Positions 8,626-17,991 of a stretch of 64,000 nt of DNA are shown here, in pieces. The first letter of the stretch is position 1; every line of letters starts with the position of its first letter. The translations under genes were made by a program, and so were the position numbers. The notes beneath the pieces were generated by a model. That model did no database searches, had not been told where the DNA came from, and saw only the letters and a program-made list of their open reading frames with translations. This DNA is from Paenibacillus silvisoli (lineage in GTDB: Bacteria > Bacillota > Bacilli > Paenibacillales > Paenibacillaceae). The stretch covers positions 1,517,001-1,581,000 of the forward strand of contig NZ_CP133017.1 of NCBI RefSeq assembly GCF_030866765.1. The letters are read 5' to 3'.

Positions 8626-10428
8626 ATGAAAATTTTACGGAAACGACAGTGGAGAATGACGATATTTCCGAAGCTGATCATTGCGTTCCTGCTTGTGGTC
8701 GCTCCGATCTACGGCATCGGTCTCGGGATGAACCAGCTGGGCGAGAAGAGCGTCCGCGAGGAACTGTCGAAATCGCTCAAGTCGAAGGTCGATTTCTACC
8801 TCAACTCGCTCGAGGTCGAAAATGAGCGGATGACGGGGCTCCTGCGGCAATACGCGATTGACAAAGACATTCAACATGCCACATTCATCAGCAATACGAT
8901 GACGATCGGCGTATGGACGGATACGGTGCAGCGCATCCAGGAAAAGCTGCAGCTGATCAAGAACTCGAGCCTCTACATTAAAAGCGTAAGCGCTCATATT
9001 TTGACGCTGAAGCGAACGATATCGAGCGACGAAACGATCAGCGACACGGTCAATCCCGAATATGAGGCTGTCGCTTCCGTTTCCAAACTCCGGGGCGTCG
9101 GCAATTACTTCTGGAAGGACAGGCTGTTCATGGCAATCGCCTATCCCGGCTCCGATCTGCCGAAAATGAAGGAAACCTTCGCGCTCTCGATCGAAATCAA
9201 CCAGGAGATGATGAAGCAGTCGCTGCAGAACTTCTCCGACTACAAGAATGCGGGAGCGATGCTGGTCAATCCAGAGAACGGCTGGATCTTGGGCAACCAA
9301 GCAGACGAAGGACTGACGAAAGAACTTTCGGACTACTTGAAGAACCGTCCCGAGGACAGCCCCGACGAAGACTATAAGCAAATCTCGGCGGGAAACAGCT
9401 CCTATTTTGTTGCCTATAAGCGCTCGCCTACGTTCGGCTACTATTTGATCGCTTACGTGCCGTCGGCCGAAATGCTCGGGCCGATTGACAATTACCGCAT
9501 GCTGCTGTGGCTGCTGTCGTTCGTCTCGCTCGTCTTTATCGTTGCTTACTCTTATTGGTTGTATCAGCTCATTCGCAAGCCTCTGCATCGGATGATCATC
9601 GGATTCCGCAAGGTGGAGGCGGGGATGATGGAGCCGATACCATTGCCGAAGACGCGCGATGAGTTCCGCTATTTGTTCCAACGGTTCAACATGATGACGG
9701 ACAATTTGAAGGTGCTGATTCATGAAGTGTACGAGCAGAAGCTGCGCGCCCAGACATCGGAGCTGAAGCAATTGCAGTCGCAGATCAATCCGCACTTCTT
9801 ATATAACACTTATTTTATTCTTTACCGCTTGGCGAAGATGAACGATAATGACAGCGTCATCCAATTCAGCCAGCATCTCGGCGAATACTTTCAGTATATT
9901 ACTCGCAACGGCTCCGATGATGTGCCGCTCGATGCGGAAATCAAACACTCCCGCACCTATGTGGAAATTCAGAATATCCGCTTCGCCAGGAGCCGCATTA
10001 CCGTCGAATTCGGCGAACTGCCCGCAGGCTGCGGCGACATGCGCGTTCCGCGGCTCATCCTGCAGCCGTTCATCGAGAATGCGTACCAATACGGGCTCGA
10101 AACCAAGCGCAGGGACGGCAGAATCGCCGTGACGATGATCGAGCAGGATGGCAAATTGCTCATGTCGGTCGAGGATAACGGAGAGAAGCTGACGAACGCC
10201 GACCTGCAGTCCATCGAAGCGAATCTAGTGAATCATGGAACGGATATGGAGTACACCGGCATGCTGAACGTTCACCGCCGCTTGAAAATTCGGTTCGGCG
10301 GCGAATACGGCGTTTCCGTCGCCCGCGGCGAAATGGGCGGCATGAAAGCGACGCTGAAGCTGCCGATGCCCCAGTCCTTGGACAAAGCCGAGGAACCCTC
10401 AGAACCCAATGACGCGAAAGGAGAGTGA
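8626..10428 (+). CDS. YesM-type sensor histidine kinase (first LplABC cassette)
   Basis: A 600-residue membrane kinase. A short basic N-terminus is followed by a transmembrane helix (about 12-32), a long extracellular sensor region, a second helix (about 294-316, LLWLLSFVSLVFIVAYSYWL), a HAMP linker, a His_kinase domain with QINPHFLYNT (phospho-acceptor His390) and a HATPase_c domain with LILQPFIENAYQYG as N-box and VEDNGE as G1. This is the architecture of B. subtilis YesM/LytS-family kinases. An in-frame ATG at 8593 exists, but AAGGGG sits 9 nt before 8626, which also gives a normal N-terminus. Four bases separate it from the regulator. Presumed to sense the ligand imported by the downstream transporter. 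Confidence 0.9.
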   Translation: MKILRKRQWRMTIFPKLIIAFLLVVAPIYGIGLGMNQLGEKSVREELSKSLKSKVDFYLNSLEVENERMTGLLRQYAIDKDIQHATFISNTMTIGVWTDTVQRIQEKLQLIKNSSLYIKSVSAHILTLKRTISSDETISDTVNPEYEAVASVSKLRGVGNYFWKDRLFMAIAYPGSDLPKMKETFALSIEINQEMMKQSLQNFSDYKNAGAMLVNPENGWILGNQADEGLTKELSDYLKNRPEDSPDEDYKQISAGNSSYFVAYKRSPTFGYYLIAYVPSAEMLGPIDNYRMLLWLLSFVSLVFIVAYSYWLYQLIRKPLHRMIIGFRKVEAGMMEPIPLPKTRDEFRYLFQRFNMMTDNLKVLIHEVYEQKLRAQTSELKQLQSQINPHFLYNTYFILYRLAKMNDNDSVIQFSQHLGEYFQYITRNGSDDVPLDAEIKHSRTYVEIQNIRFARSRITVEFGELPAGCGDMRVPRLILQPFIENAYQYGLETKRRDGRIAVTMIEQDGKLLMSVEDNGEKLTNADLQSIEANLVNHGTDMEYTGMLNVHRRLKIRFGGEYGVSVARGEMGGMKATLKLPMPQSLDKAEEPSEPNDAKGE

Positions 10429-10432
10429 CAGC

Positions 10433-12109
10433 ATGTACCGTCTGTTGATCGTTGACGATGAGCCGATCATCGTCGAAGGTTTAAGCGAGCTATTCTTGCA
10501 GTCCGAGTACCCATTGGAGGTCTATCAAGCGTTCGATGGCATGGAAGCGCTTGCGATCGCGAGGAAGCTGCGCATCGACATTCTGCTGACGGATATCGAA
10601 ATGCCGGAGATGAACGGCATCGAGCTGCAGAAGGAGGTGCTGCGTCTCTGGCCGCGCTGCAAATCGATTTTCCTGACCGGCTATAACGAGTTCGACTATA
10701 TCCAGTCGTCGATCCGCGGGGGGGCGATCGATTACGTGCTGAAGACGGAAGGCGACGATCCGATCGTCTCCTCGGTCGAGAAAGCCATTCGCGTCATTGC
10801 CGAGGAAGTGACCTACGAAGGGCTGATCGAGAGCGCTCGTTCGTCGCTTAAGCTGGCCCTGCCGGCGCTGCGCAAGGAGTATTTAACCGGTTTGCTGGAA
10901 GGGGATGCCTCGTCGTTCGCCGTCCGGAAAGAGCGATTCGCGCAGTTCGAAGTGCCGCTCGATCCCGACTTGCCGGTCGTCATGGCCGTTGGCCGGATCG
11001 ACCGATGGCGCGAGGATGCGACGGGAGGCGATAAAGTGTTGTTCGCCTATTCGATCAATAACATCTTCGAAGAATTTTTCGCGCATGAATTCGAATTGAC
11101 GCACTTCAGAGGCGATCACGAACGGCTGATCTGGCTGCTGCAGCCGAAGGCGGAGTCGGGGTATCGTTCGGCGATCGCCGGCAAATTGCAGCTGCACGCA
11201 GGCTCCGTCGCGGATCCCAATCCGGAAGCCGCTCTGCACGCTTACTTGCTTGGGATGCTCGAATCCGTGCAAACCGCCTGCAGCCATTACTTGAAGCTCG
11301 CGTGCTCATTCGTCGTCTCCAGCGAGCCGTTCGAATGGGACGCGCTCGCCTCAAAGTATGAGCGGCTGTCGCAGCTGTTCGGCCGCGGGCTTGGACTCGG
11401 CAACCAGATGCTGCTGTCGGACGACAGGGCGAAGTCAAGCGGTGACGAGGAAGCACGAAGCAAGGTCAAGCGCATCAGGCTGCTCGACCAATATTTAATG
11501 CAGAAGGAACGGGCGAAATTCGAGCAGCTGTTCGACGGGATTTCGGAAGCCGTAGGCGAGTCGGCAACGCTGGAGGCGGGCTTGGCGCTCGAAGTTTTCT
11601 ACGAGCTGGCCGCGATCTTCATCCCGCATCTGAACCGGTTCGAGGTGCTTGTCGCAGTCGACGGACAGGCCATCACGAACAAGCTGTTCTCGATCCGAGA
11701 GCATCGTTCGTGGAGGGAAGCTTCCGATTTCTTCCGCGAGCTGGCGGATTTATTGTTCGAACGCATGGATGGCGGAAACGAGCAAGAGACGAGCGAAGTC
11801 GTCGAGCAGATTCATCGGTACGTGGAGAAGAACATCGACGGGGATCTGACGCTGAACCGTCTGGCCGAGCACGTCTTCTTGACTCCCTTTTACCTCTCAA
11901 GATTGTATAAACAGAAGACGGGCAGTAACATCAGCGACTACACCGCGAGAATGAGAATCGAGAAAGCGAAACAGCTGCTCGGCGAGAGCACGCTTAAGAT
12001 TCATGAGGTCGGCATGCGGATCGGGTACGATTCGGCGTCCTACTTCACCCGTTTTTTCAAAAAAGCAACGCTGCTGACCCCTCAGGAATATCGCGATTCG
12101 CTGAAGTAG
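10433..12109 (+). CDS. YesN-type response regulator, REC plus AraC-type HTH
   Basis: 558 residues. The receiver domain begins with LLIVDDEP and has the phospho-acceptor in LLTDIEMP (Asp54), followed by the switch region FLTGYNEFDYIQ and the conserved Lys in YVLKTEGDD. A long central region is followed by a C-terminal AraC/XylS double helix-turn-helix (about 455-558) with LTLNRLAEHVFLTPFYLSRL and IGYDSASYFTRFFKK. GAAAGGAGAG lies 7 nt before ATG 10433. It is the partner of the kinase just upstream and most likely activates the transporter genes from 12221 on. Confidence 0.92.
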   Translation: MYRLLIVDDEPIIVEGLSELFLQSEYPLEVYQAFDGMEALAIARKLRIDILLTDIEMPEMNGIELQKEVLRLWPRCKSIFLTGYNEFDYIQSSIRGGAIDYVLKTEGDDPIVSSVEKAIRVIAEEVTYEGLIESARSSLKLALPALRKEYLTGLLEGDASSFAVRKERFAQFEVPLDPDLPVVMAVGRIDRWREDATGGDKVLFAYSINNIFEEFFAHEFELTHFRGDHERLIWLLQPKAESGYRSAIAGKLQLHAGSVADPNPEAALHAYLLGMLESVQTACSHYLKLACSFVVSSEPFEWDALASKYERLSQLFGRGLGLGNQMLLSDDRAKSSGDEEARSKVKRIRLLDQYLMQKERAKFEQLFDGISEAVGESATLEAGLALEVFYELAAIFIPHLNRFEVLVAVDGQAITNKLFSIREHRSWREASDFFRELADLLFERMDGGNEQETSEVVEQIHRYVEKNIDGDLTLNRLAEHVFLTPFYLSRLYKQKTGSNISDYTARMRIEKAKQLLGESTLKIHEVGMRIGYDSASYFTRFFKKATLLTPQEYRDSLK

Positions 12110-12126
12110 ATATAAAAGGATAAGGA

Positions 12127-12141
12127 ATGTAATCGCTTTAT
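12127..12141 (+). promoter_or_regulatory. CcpA (cre) site candidate before the first lipoprotein gene
   Basis: ATGTAATCGCTTTAT matches the cre consensus WTGNAANCGNWNNCW at all but one fixed position (A instead of C near the end). It lies between the regulator stop and the solute-binding protein start at 12221, where glucose repression of the importer would be expected. Confidence 0.5.
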
Positions 12142-12220
12142 TATATTCGCGGCGCCCTGCTGACCTCATAATGAAAGCGTACCACATTTTAATGCAGAAT
12201 TTAGGGGAGGCAAGCAGCTG

Positions 12221-13984
12221 ATGTCGACAAAGACGATAGCGAAAGTGAAAGGCTCGGCCATACTTTCATTACTGCTTATCATGGTTACCGTTACAGCATG
12301 CAGCGACAACAACAAAGACAACACCGCTTCCAATGCCAACAGTACGCCGAACGCAACGGCAAGCGAAAATGCAAGCGCTGGAAATGCAAGCGAAAATGCA
12401 AGTCCGGCAGCAACCGCTCCAACCGGCCCGACCGGCAAATACGATCCGCCGATTGAAGTCACGACGGTGCGCTCGGTCAATTCGGCCGCGGAGCTGCCGC
12501 CTGGCGATTCGCTCGACTCCAACATTTGGGTCAAGACGTTCCAGCAAGATCTTGGCATTAATTTGAAGAACTTATGGAAAGTAAACGATGCGCAGTATCA
12601 GAACAAGATTGCCGTAACGATGGCATCCGGCGATATGCCGGACTTTATGGAAGTCGACGCACAGCAGTTCCAAATTCTCGTAGAAGCCGGCACGATCGCC
12701 GATTTGACCGATGCCTATAACACGTACGCTTCCGATCTGACGAAGGGCTCGATGGACGCAAACAACGGCGTGAGACTCAAAGCGGCAACGATGGACGGCA
12801 AACTCATGGGTATTCCGGCAGACGGCGGAGATATTACCGATACCCAGCTCATCTATATTCGCAAAGACTGGCTGGCCAACGTAGGGCTTGAGCCGCCGAA
12901 GACGATGGACGATGTCATCAATATCGCCATGGCGTTCACGAAGAACGATCCGGACAAGAACGGCAAGAACGATACGTACGGATTAAGCCTCGACTTAAAC
13001 CTATTCAATGGCTGGGCCGGTCTTGACGGCTTCTTCAACGGCTACCACGCGTATCCGTTTAACCCGACCAAGGGCTCGGCCACGAATCTGAACTTTATTA
13101 AAGACGCGGACGGCAAGGCGCAATGGGCCGACGTTCAGCCGGAAGTGAAAACCGCTCTCGGCAAGCTGGCCGGCCTGTTCAAGGAAGGGGCGATCTATCC
13201 GGAATTCAGCGTCATCGACGGCATGAAGTCCGCGGAGCTCGTCACATCCGGCAAAGTCGGCATGTCGTTCGGCGCGTTCTGGGTGCCGACATGGCCGATC
13301 AACAATATGTACAAAGACATTCCTGGCGCGGATTGGGGCATCTATCCGCTCGTATCGGCCGACGATACGCCGGTTCTCTCGCAAAACATGACCGGATTGC
13401 CTTCGCACTTCTATGTCGTAAGCAAGAAGGCCGAACATCCGGAAGCTCCGATCTTGATGTTGAACACGTATATTGAAAAGCTCTACGGAAACTTCGACAA
13501 AAATTACCACACGGTTACGGTAGACGGCAAGGACTACGGCGTCTTCGGTCTTTCGCCGGTCCGCGGGGGCATGCCGGGCAACAATCCGAAGGCGGCCGCT
13601 GCGGTGCAAGCCGCTAAGGAATCCGGCGACACGTCCGCGCTGAACGACGAACAGAAGCAATATTACGATCAGGTGTCGAAATTCGAAGCCGGCGAGAAGG
13701 ACATGTGGGCTGCAAACAAACTGTGGTCCGCTGGCGGGGTATTCAGTCTCCTGGGCCAGTACAGCGACAATAACCAGGTCTTCCAGTCGGCCTATGTAGG
13801 CAATCCGACGACGACGATGATCGCCAAAGGTCCTTCGCTTCGCGACGAAGAAGTCAAGATGATAACCTCAATCATTATGGGCTCCAAGCCGCTCGACTAC
13901 TTCGACGAGTGGGCGGCAAACTGGCTGAAATCCGGCGGTCAGGAGATTCTGGACGAAGTCAACGCAAGCGGTCAGGTTCGATAA
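12221..13984 (+). CDS. Solute-binding lipoprotein of an LplABC-type oligosaccharide importer
   Basis: 587 residues. A lipoprotein signal peptide ends in the lipobox VTAC with Cys27, followed by a low-complexity Asn/Ala/Ser linker (about 28-68) typical of Firmicute lipoproteins. The mature part is an LplA/YtcQ-type family 1 binding protein: KYDPPIEVTTVRSV, VTMASGDMPDFMEVDA, GKLMGIPADGGD, IYIRKDWLANVGLEPPKTMDD. GGGGAGG precedes ATG 12221. It would bind an oligosaccharide outside the membrane for the permeases at 14057 and 14978. It is clearly related to the protein at 35859 (shared ASDLTK, GKLMGIP and GVFG-like stretches), as part of a duplicated cassette. The ligand is unknown; the adjacent lyase gene hints at a uronic-acid-containing sugar. 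Confidence 0.93.
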   Translation: MSTKTIAKVKGSAILSLLLIMVTVTACSDNNKDNTASNANSTPNATASENASAGNASENASPAATAPTGPTGKYDPPIEVTTVRSVNSAAELPPGDSLDSNIWVKTFQQDLGINLKNLWKVNDAQYQNKIAVTMASGDMPDFMEVDAQQFQILVEAGTIADLTDAYNTYASDLTKGSMDANNGVRLKAATMDGKLMGIPADGGDITDTQLIYIRKDWLANVGLEPPKTMDDVINIAMAFTKNDPDKNGKNDTYGLSLDLNLFNGWAGLDGFFNGYHAYPFNPTKGSATNLNFIKDADGKAQWADVQPEVKTALGKLAGLFKEGAIYPEFSVIDGMKSAELVTSGKVGMSFGAFWVPTWPINNMYKDIPGADWGIYPLVSADDTPVLSQNMTGLPSHFYVVSKKAEHPEAPILMLNTYIEKLYGNFDKNYHTVTVDGKDYGVFGLSPVRGGMPGNNPKAAAAVQAAKESGDTSALNDEQKQYYDQVSKFEAGEKDMWAANKLWSAGGVFSLLGQYSDNNQVFQSAYVGNPTTTMIAKGPSLRDEEVKMITSIIMGSKPLDYFDEWAANWLKSGGQEILDEVNASGQVR

Positions 13985-13994
13985 GACGTATGAG

Positions 13995-14026
13995 GGGGGT
14001 AGGGGCTAACCGCTAGCCGCTATCCC
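13995..14026 (+). terminator. Intercistronic hairpin between lipoprotein and permease genes
   Basis: GGGGTAGGGGCTA can pair with TAGCCGCTATCCC around ACCGC; a short pyrimidine run follows. It probably protects or partly terminates the abundant lipoprotein message, lowering permease expression, an arrangement common in binding-protein operons. Confidence 0.5.
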
Positions 14027-14056
14027 TTCTTTGTATCATGGCAGGAGGGGAATCGA

Positions 14057-14956
14057 TTGAACCGCAGAAATTGGGGATTGGAATGGCCGCTGCATCTGAT
14101 GCTGGTTCCGGGTTTGGTTATTGCGCTGATATTCAGCTATGGCCCGATGGTCGGCCTCGTCATCGCATTCCAGAATTTTATTCCGGTTAAAGGGATCTTT
14201 CACTCCCAATGGGTCGGACTCGAGCATTTCAAGTATATCTACCACTTGTCCGAAACCAGGGAAGTTCTATGGAATACGGTATTCATCGCACTCATGAAAA
14301 TCGTCGGCGGCTTGTTCGCGCCGCTCATCACCGCGCTTTTACTGAATGAGATCAGGATCAAGTACTTCAAGCGCAGCGTCCAAACGATCGTCTACATGCC
14401 GCACTTCCTGTCTTGGGTCATTATGGCCGGCATCTTGCTGGATGTGCTCTCTCCGACATCCGGGATCGTGAATCAATTCCTTTCGTGGCTGGGGTTCGAT
14501 AAAGTGTTCTTCCTCGGCAACGATAAATGGTTCCCTTACGTGCTGGCGGGAACCGATGTGTTGAAGGAATTCGGTTTCGGAACGATTGTTTACCTGGCTG
14601 CCATTACCGCAGTAAATCCGTCGCTGTACGAAGCCGCCGTCCTGGACGGGGCTAACCGTTGGAAACAAACGCTTAACGTCACGATTCCGGCGATCATTCC
14701 GATCACGATCTTGCTTACAACGCTGGCGCTCGGCAACGTTCTGAACGCCGGCTTCGACCAAGTCTTCAACCTGTACAGCCCATCCGTCTATTCAACCGGC
14801 GACATTCTTGACACTTACGTTTACCGGATCGGACTAGCAGGTGCCCAATATGGAGTAGCGACCGCCGTCGGACTGTTCAAGTCGGTAATCTCGCTCATCC
14901 TCATTTCGTTGTCTTATCTCGCGGCCTACCGTTTCGCAAATTATCGCATCTTCTGA
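14057..14956 (+). CDS. LplB-type ABC-transporter permease
   Basis: 299 residues, with about six transmembrane helices and the EAA loop (LYEAAVLDGANRWKQTLNVTIP region) that contacts the ATPase. The N-terminus (LNRRNWGLEWPLHLMLVPGL) and the motif SYGPMVGLVIAFQNF are typical of LplB/YtcP-partner permeases. Translation starts at TTG 14057 with AGGAGGGG 6 nt before it. It forms the membrane channel with the next gene; no ATPase is encoded nearby, so a shared MsmX/UgpC-type ATPase must serve it. Confidence 0.92.
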   Translation: MNRRNWGLEWPLHLMLVPGLVIALIFSYGPMVGLVIAFQNFIPVKGIFHSQWVGLEHFKYIYHLSETREVLWNTVFIALMKIVGGLFAPLITALLLNEIRIKYFKRSVQTIVYMPHFLSWVIMAGILLDVLSPTSGIVNQFLSWLGFDKVFFLGNDKWFPYVLAGTDVLKEFGFGTIVYLAAITAVNPSLYEAAVLDGANRWKQTLNVTIPAIIPITILLTTLALGNVLNAGFDQVFNLYSPSVYSTGDILDTYVYRIGLAGAQYGVATAVGLFKSVISLILISLSYLAAYRFANYRIF

Positions 14957-14977
14957 TAAGTCGCAAGGAGGATTGTT

Positions 14978-15865
14978 ATGATTCAACCCTACTCATGGAG
15001 CCGCAAGCTGTTCGTAGGCTTCAATTATACGCTGCTTGCGGTCTTGTCTCTTATATGTCTGCTGCCTTTGCTTAACGTCTTCTCCGTTTCCTTAAGCTCG
15101 GCCGCCGCGATCGAAGCGGGCAAAGTTACCTTATGGCCGGTCGATTTCACTACGAAGGCGTACGAGTTCGTTATGAGGAAGAACGAGTTTTTGGTCTCGA
15201 TGGGCATATCGGCAAAGCGCGTGGCGCTTGGCGTCTCCATCAACATGCTGTTAACGATGCTTACGGCCTATCCGCTGTCCAAGGAAGCGGCGAACTTAAA
15301 GTTCCGAACGGGATACGCCTGGTTCTTCGTCTTCACGATGTTGTTCTCCGGCGGATTAATTCCATCCTATATGGTGGTCCGTAATTTGCATATGCTGGAC
15401 AGTATCTGGGCGCTTGTGCTCCCTGGGGCGCTTCCGGTATTCAATGTCATTCTGATGCTCAACTTTTTCAGAGGCTTGCCGAAGGAGCTGTCGGAGTCGG
15501 CGTTCATTGACGGCGCCGGACATTGGCAGACGCTCTGGCGCATTATCGTGCCGCTCTCGTTGCCGTCGATTGCAACGGTAACGCTGTTCGCGATCGTCAT
15601 GCACTGGAACGAATGGTTTTATGGGCTCATCTATATGAACGATCCGATCCACTATCCGCTCGCCAGCTACTTACAGACCATTGTCGTCCGGATGGATATG
15701 TCCTCCATATCCGACCCCTCGATGATTCTATTGTTATCGAAGTTGAACGATCGCTCGGTACGCGCTGCCCAAATATTCCTCGGCATGGTGCCGGTGCTGT
15801 GCGTCTATCCGTTCCTGCAGCGGTACTTCATGAGCGGCATGACGCTTGGAAGCGTCAAGGAGTAA
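14978..15865 (+). CDS. YtcP/LplC-type ABC-transporter permease
   Basis: 295 residues, about six transmembrane helices, EAA loop ELSESAFIDGAGHWQTLWR, and the usual C-terminus FMSGMTLGSVKE. AAGGAGGATT lies 6 nt before ATG 14978. It is the second half of the permease pair for the lipoprotein at 12221 and sits 21 bp after its partner. Confidence 0.93.
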   Translation: MIQPYSWSRKLFVGFNYTLLAVLSLICLLPLLNVFSVSLSSAAAIEAGKVTLWPVDFTTKAYEFVMRKNEFLVSMGISAKRVALGVSINMLLTMLTAYPLSKEAANLKFRTGYAWFFVFTMLFSGGLIPSYMVVRNLHMLDSIWALVLPGALPVFNVILMLNFFRGLPKELSESAFIDGAGHWQTLWRIIVPLSLPSIATVTLFAIVMHWNEWFYGLIYMNDPIHYPLASYLQTIVVRMDMSSISDPSMILLLSKLNDRSVRAAQIFLGMVPVLCVYPFLQRYFMSGMTLGSVKE

Positions 15866-15879
15866 GGCGTTGCCCGATA

Positions 15880-15915
15880 AACCGTCTTTTTCTTCGGAGC
15901 AGGGCGGTTTTCTTT
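15880..15915 (+). terminator. Weak terminator/attenuator between importer and lyase
   Basis: AACCGTC (15880-15886) pairs with GGCGGTT (15903-15909) with one wobble, followed by TTTTCTTT. It may terminate part of the importer transcript ahead of the lyase. Confidence 0.45.
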
Positions 15916-15948
15916 GATGCTTATTCGAGATGGGGAGGAGATCGAACG

Positions 15949-17841
15949 ATGTTAAATGAACGTTACGGCTCGTCGCGACTTGAGGAGCTTGGCTTCGGCG
16001 ACGGTCCTTACGCGCCGTTCCCGAAGGCGGAAGACCGCGAAGACTGGGGATCGATCTCATCTGAGACAAGAGAGAGATGGCTGCGGCATGCGGACCGTTA
16101 TGCGGATTATGGGTGGCCGGTTCTTAAGGTGTCGGACTATCGCGCCTATTGGACGAGCGGCGACTTATCGCGCCTCAGTCTTGCCTACTTCGAACGGAGA
16201 AGCGTGCTTGGCATTCTCGTCATCGCCGAATGCATGGAAGGCGAAGGCAAATACTTGGATCAGATTTTAAACGGGATTTTCGCGATCTGCGAGGAGACGA
16301 CCTGGGTGTTCCCGGGCCATCGCAGCCACTGGAAGGAATTCGATACGCAAGAGAGCATCCCTAGCAGTACGGAATACGGAGTCGAGCTGTCCTCTGTGGA
16401 AACGGCGCGGCTTCTCCTATGGACCCGCTATTTGCTTGGAAGCAAGTTCGACGCGATCAGCCCGCGAATCAACGAGCGCATCGTCCGGGAGACGAAGGAG
16501 CGGGTTCTGACGCCTTACCTGGAGCATGACGATTACTGGTGGCAGGGCTTCACGCCCGGTGAGCGGATCAACAACTGGAATCCGTGGTGCAACGGCCCGG
16601 TGCTGGCGGGATTTCTGCTCATCGAGGAAGATCCGGAGGTCAGGAGCGCGGGGATAGCCAAGGTGATGAGAAGCCTCGACGCATTCATCGCGACTTATCC
16701 GGCAGACGGCTGCTGCGACGAAGGGCCGTCTTATTGGAGCGCGGCGGCGGGCGGCCTTTATGAATGTCTGGAGATGCTGTCGCTGGCGTCACAAGGACGT
16801 TTCGACATTTTCGGGGAGCAGATCGTGAAGGATATAGGCGCTTATATCCCCAAAGTACACATTCATGGCGATTACTACGTCGCTTTCGCCGATTGCGATG
16901 CAAAGGCGAATCCGTCAGGCGGGTGCGTATATCGCTATGGCGTTAGCGCGGGGGATGAGTCGCTCGTCCGTCTCGGCGCCAGCTTGCCGCCAAGCAGAGA
17001 TCCGAGCACGCGAATTTGGTTTAACCTATACGCCTATGCGCGGGATTTGTTCGCCGAGAAGGAGAGGCTTGCGCAAGAAGGGAAGGCGCCTTACATGCGG
17101 GACGCCTGGTTCGGCGTTACCCAAGTGATGACCGCAAGGGAGCAGGAAGGCACCGAGCAAGGCTTGTACGTCGCGGCCAAAGGCGGCAACAACGGGGAGG
17201 CGCATAACCATAACGACGTCGGCAGCTTCCTCGTGTTCGCCGACGGCTATCCGCTGCTCGTAGATCTAGGCACGGAGGAATACAAGGCGCAGACGTTCAG
17301 CGCGCGGCGTTATGAGCTTTGGTATTTGCAATCGCAGTATCATAACTTGCCGACGGTGCGCGGGGTGCTGCAACGCGACGGCGGGCAGTACAAGGCGCGC
17401 TATGCGGAATATTCGCAGCAAGGCGGCCGCTCCGAGCTTCGAATGGATATCGCGGGCGCGTATCCGGAGGAAGCGGGCATTGCGGCTTGGGAGCGTACGG
17501 TTCGGCTGGATCGGGACGGCGTCCCCTCTGTGACAGTGGGTGACGTATTTTCCATGAAGGACGGCGCTCCGGCGGAAATGTTCCATTCGTTGGTTACGCC
17601 ATGCGACCCTATAATCGGGGGCGAGGGCAGCGGCGAGATCCTGCTGACTTACGCGCCTGGCAAGCAGGCGGTCATCCGATACGATGCCGAGCAGCTTCGC
17701 GCGCGAATCGAGAAGATCGACCACATGGAAAGCCGACTGCGAAGAAACTGGGGCGACCGCATGTATCGCATCGTGCTGGAGGAACGGCAGCCGGTCGCTG
17801 CCGGCGAGAGAACGATAGCCGTTACGCTCAATCGCGGCTGA
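15949..17841 (+). CDS. Heparinase II/III-family polysaccharide lyase-like protein (cytoplasmic)
   Basis: 630 residues. An N-terminal all-helical (alpha/alpha) toroid is followed by a beta-sandwich with the PF07940 hallmark EAHNHNDVGSF (His419, His421, Asp423). Related enzymes cleave uronic-acid-containing oligosaccharides by beta-elimination and include oligoalginate and heparin lyases; Tyr and His residues in the toroid act as base and acid. The open frame extends upstream to 15523 inside the permease gene, but GGGGAGGAG 7 nt before ATG 15949 marks the real start. There is no signal peptide, so it acts on imported oligosaccharides. Its position right behind the importer suggests it degrades that transporter's cargo. 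Confidence 0.82.
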   Translation: MLNERYGSSRLEELGFGDGPYAPFPKAEDREDWGSISSETRERWLRHADRYADYGWPVLKVSDYRAYWTSGDLSRLSLAYFERRSVLGILVIAECMEGEGKYLDQILNGIFAICEETTWVFPGHRSHWKEFDTQESIPSSTEYGVELSSVETARLLLWTRYLLGSKFDAISPRINERIVRETKERVLTPYLEHDDYWWQGFTPGERINNWNPWCNGPVLAGFLLIEEDPEVRSAGIAKVMRSLDAFIATYPADGCCDEGPSYWSAAAGGLYECLEMLSLASQGRFDIFGEQIVKDIGAYIPKVHIHGDYYVAFADCDAKANPSGGCVYRYGVSAGDESLVRLGASLPPSRDPSTRIWFNLYAYARDLFAEKERLAQEGKAPYMRDAWFGVTQVMTAREQEGTEQGLYVAAKGGNNGEAHNHNDVGSFLVFADGYPLLVDLGTEEYKAQTFSARRYELWYLQSQYHNLPTVRGVLQRDGGQYKARYAEYSQQGGRSELRMDIAGAYPEEAGIAAWERTVRLDRDGVPSVTVGDVFSMKDGAPAEMFHSLVTPCDPIIGGEGSGEILLTYAPGKQAVIRYDAEQLRARIEKIDHMESRLRRNWGDRMYRIVLEERQPVAAGERTIAVTLNRG

Positions 17842-17867
17842 TCCTGAGGTGTCACAGAAGTGAAACG

Positions 17868-17897
17868 GACCGTCGATATTGTCGACGGTCTTTTTTT
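17868..17897 (+). terminator. Terminator after the lyase gene
   Basis: GACCGTCGA (17868-17876) pairs with TCGACGGTC (17882-17890), loop TATTG, followed by seven T residues. Confidence 0.93.
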
Positions 17898-17929
17898 GTT
17901 GCCATCACGGTGGCAGCGCCGGGGTATGG

Positions 17930-17956
17930 TATACTATCTTTTATTAAGTCTAATAA
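17930..17956 (+). promoter_or_regulatory. Promoter -10 and inverted-repeat operator before the ROK regulator
   Basis: TATACT (17930-17935) fits a -10 box. Immediately downstream TTATTA AGTC TAATAA (17941-17956) is an inverted repeat at about +1, where an autoregulated ROK repressor would bind. No clear -35 was found. Confidence 0.45.
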
Positions 17957-17991
17957 TTGAATGAATAATATCATATAGCGAGGGATATATA

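Noticed and set aside
15523..15948. N-terminal extension of the lyase into the permease gene
   Set aside because: The extra frame lies inside the permease coding sequence; a strong ribosome-binding site marks ATG 15949, and the family begins there.
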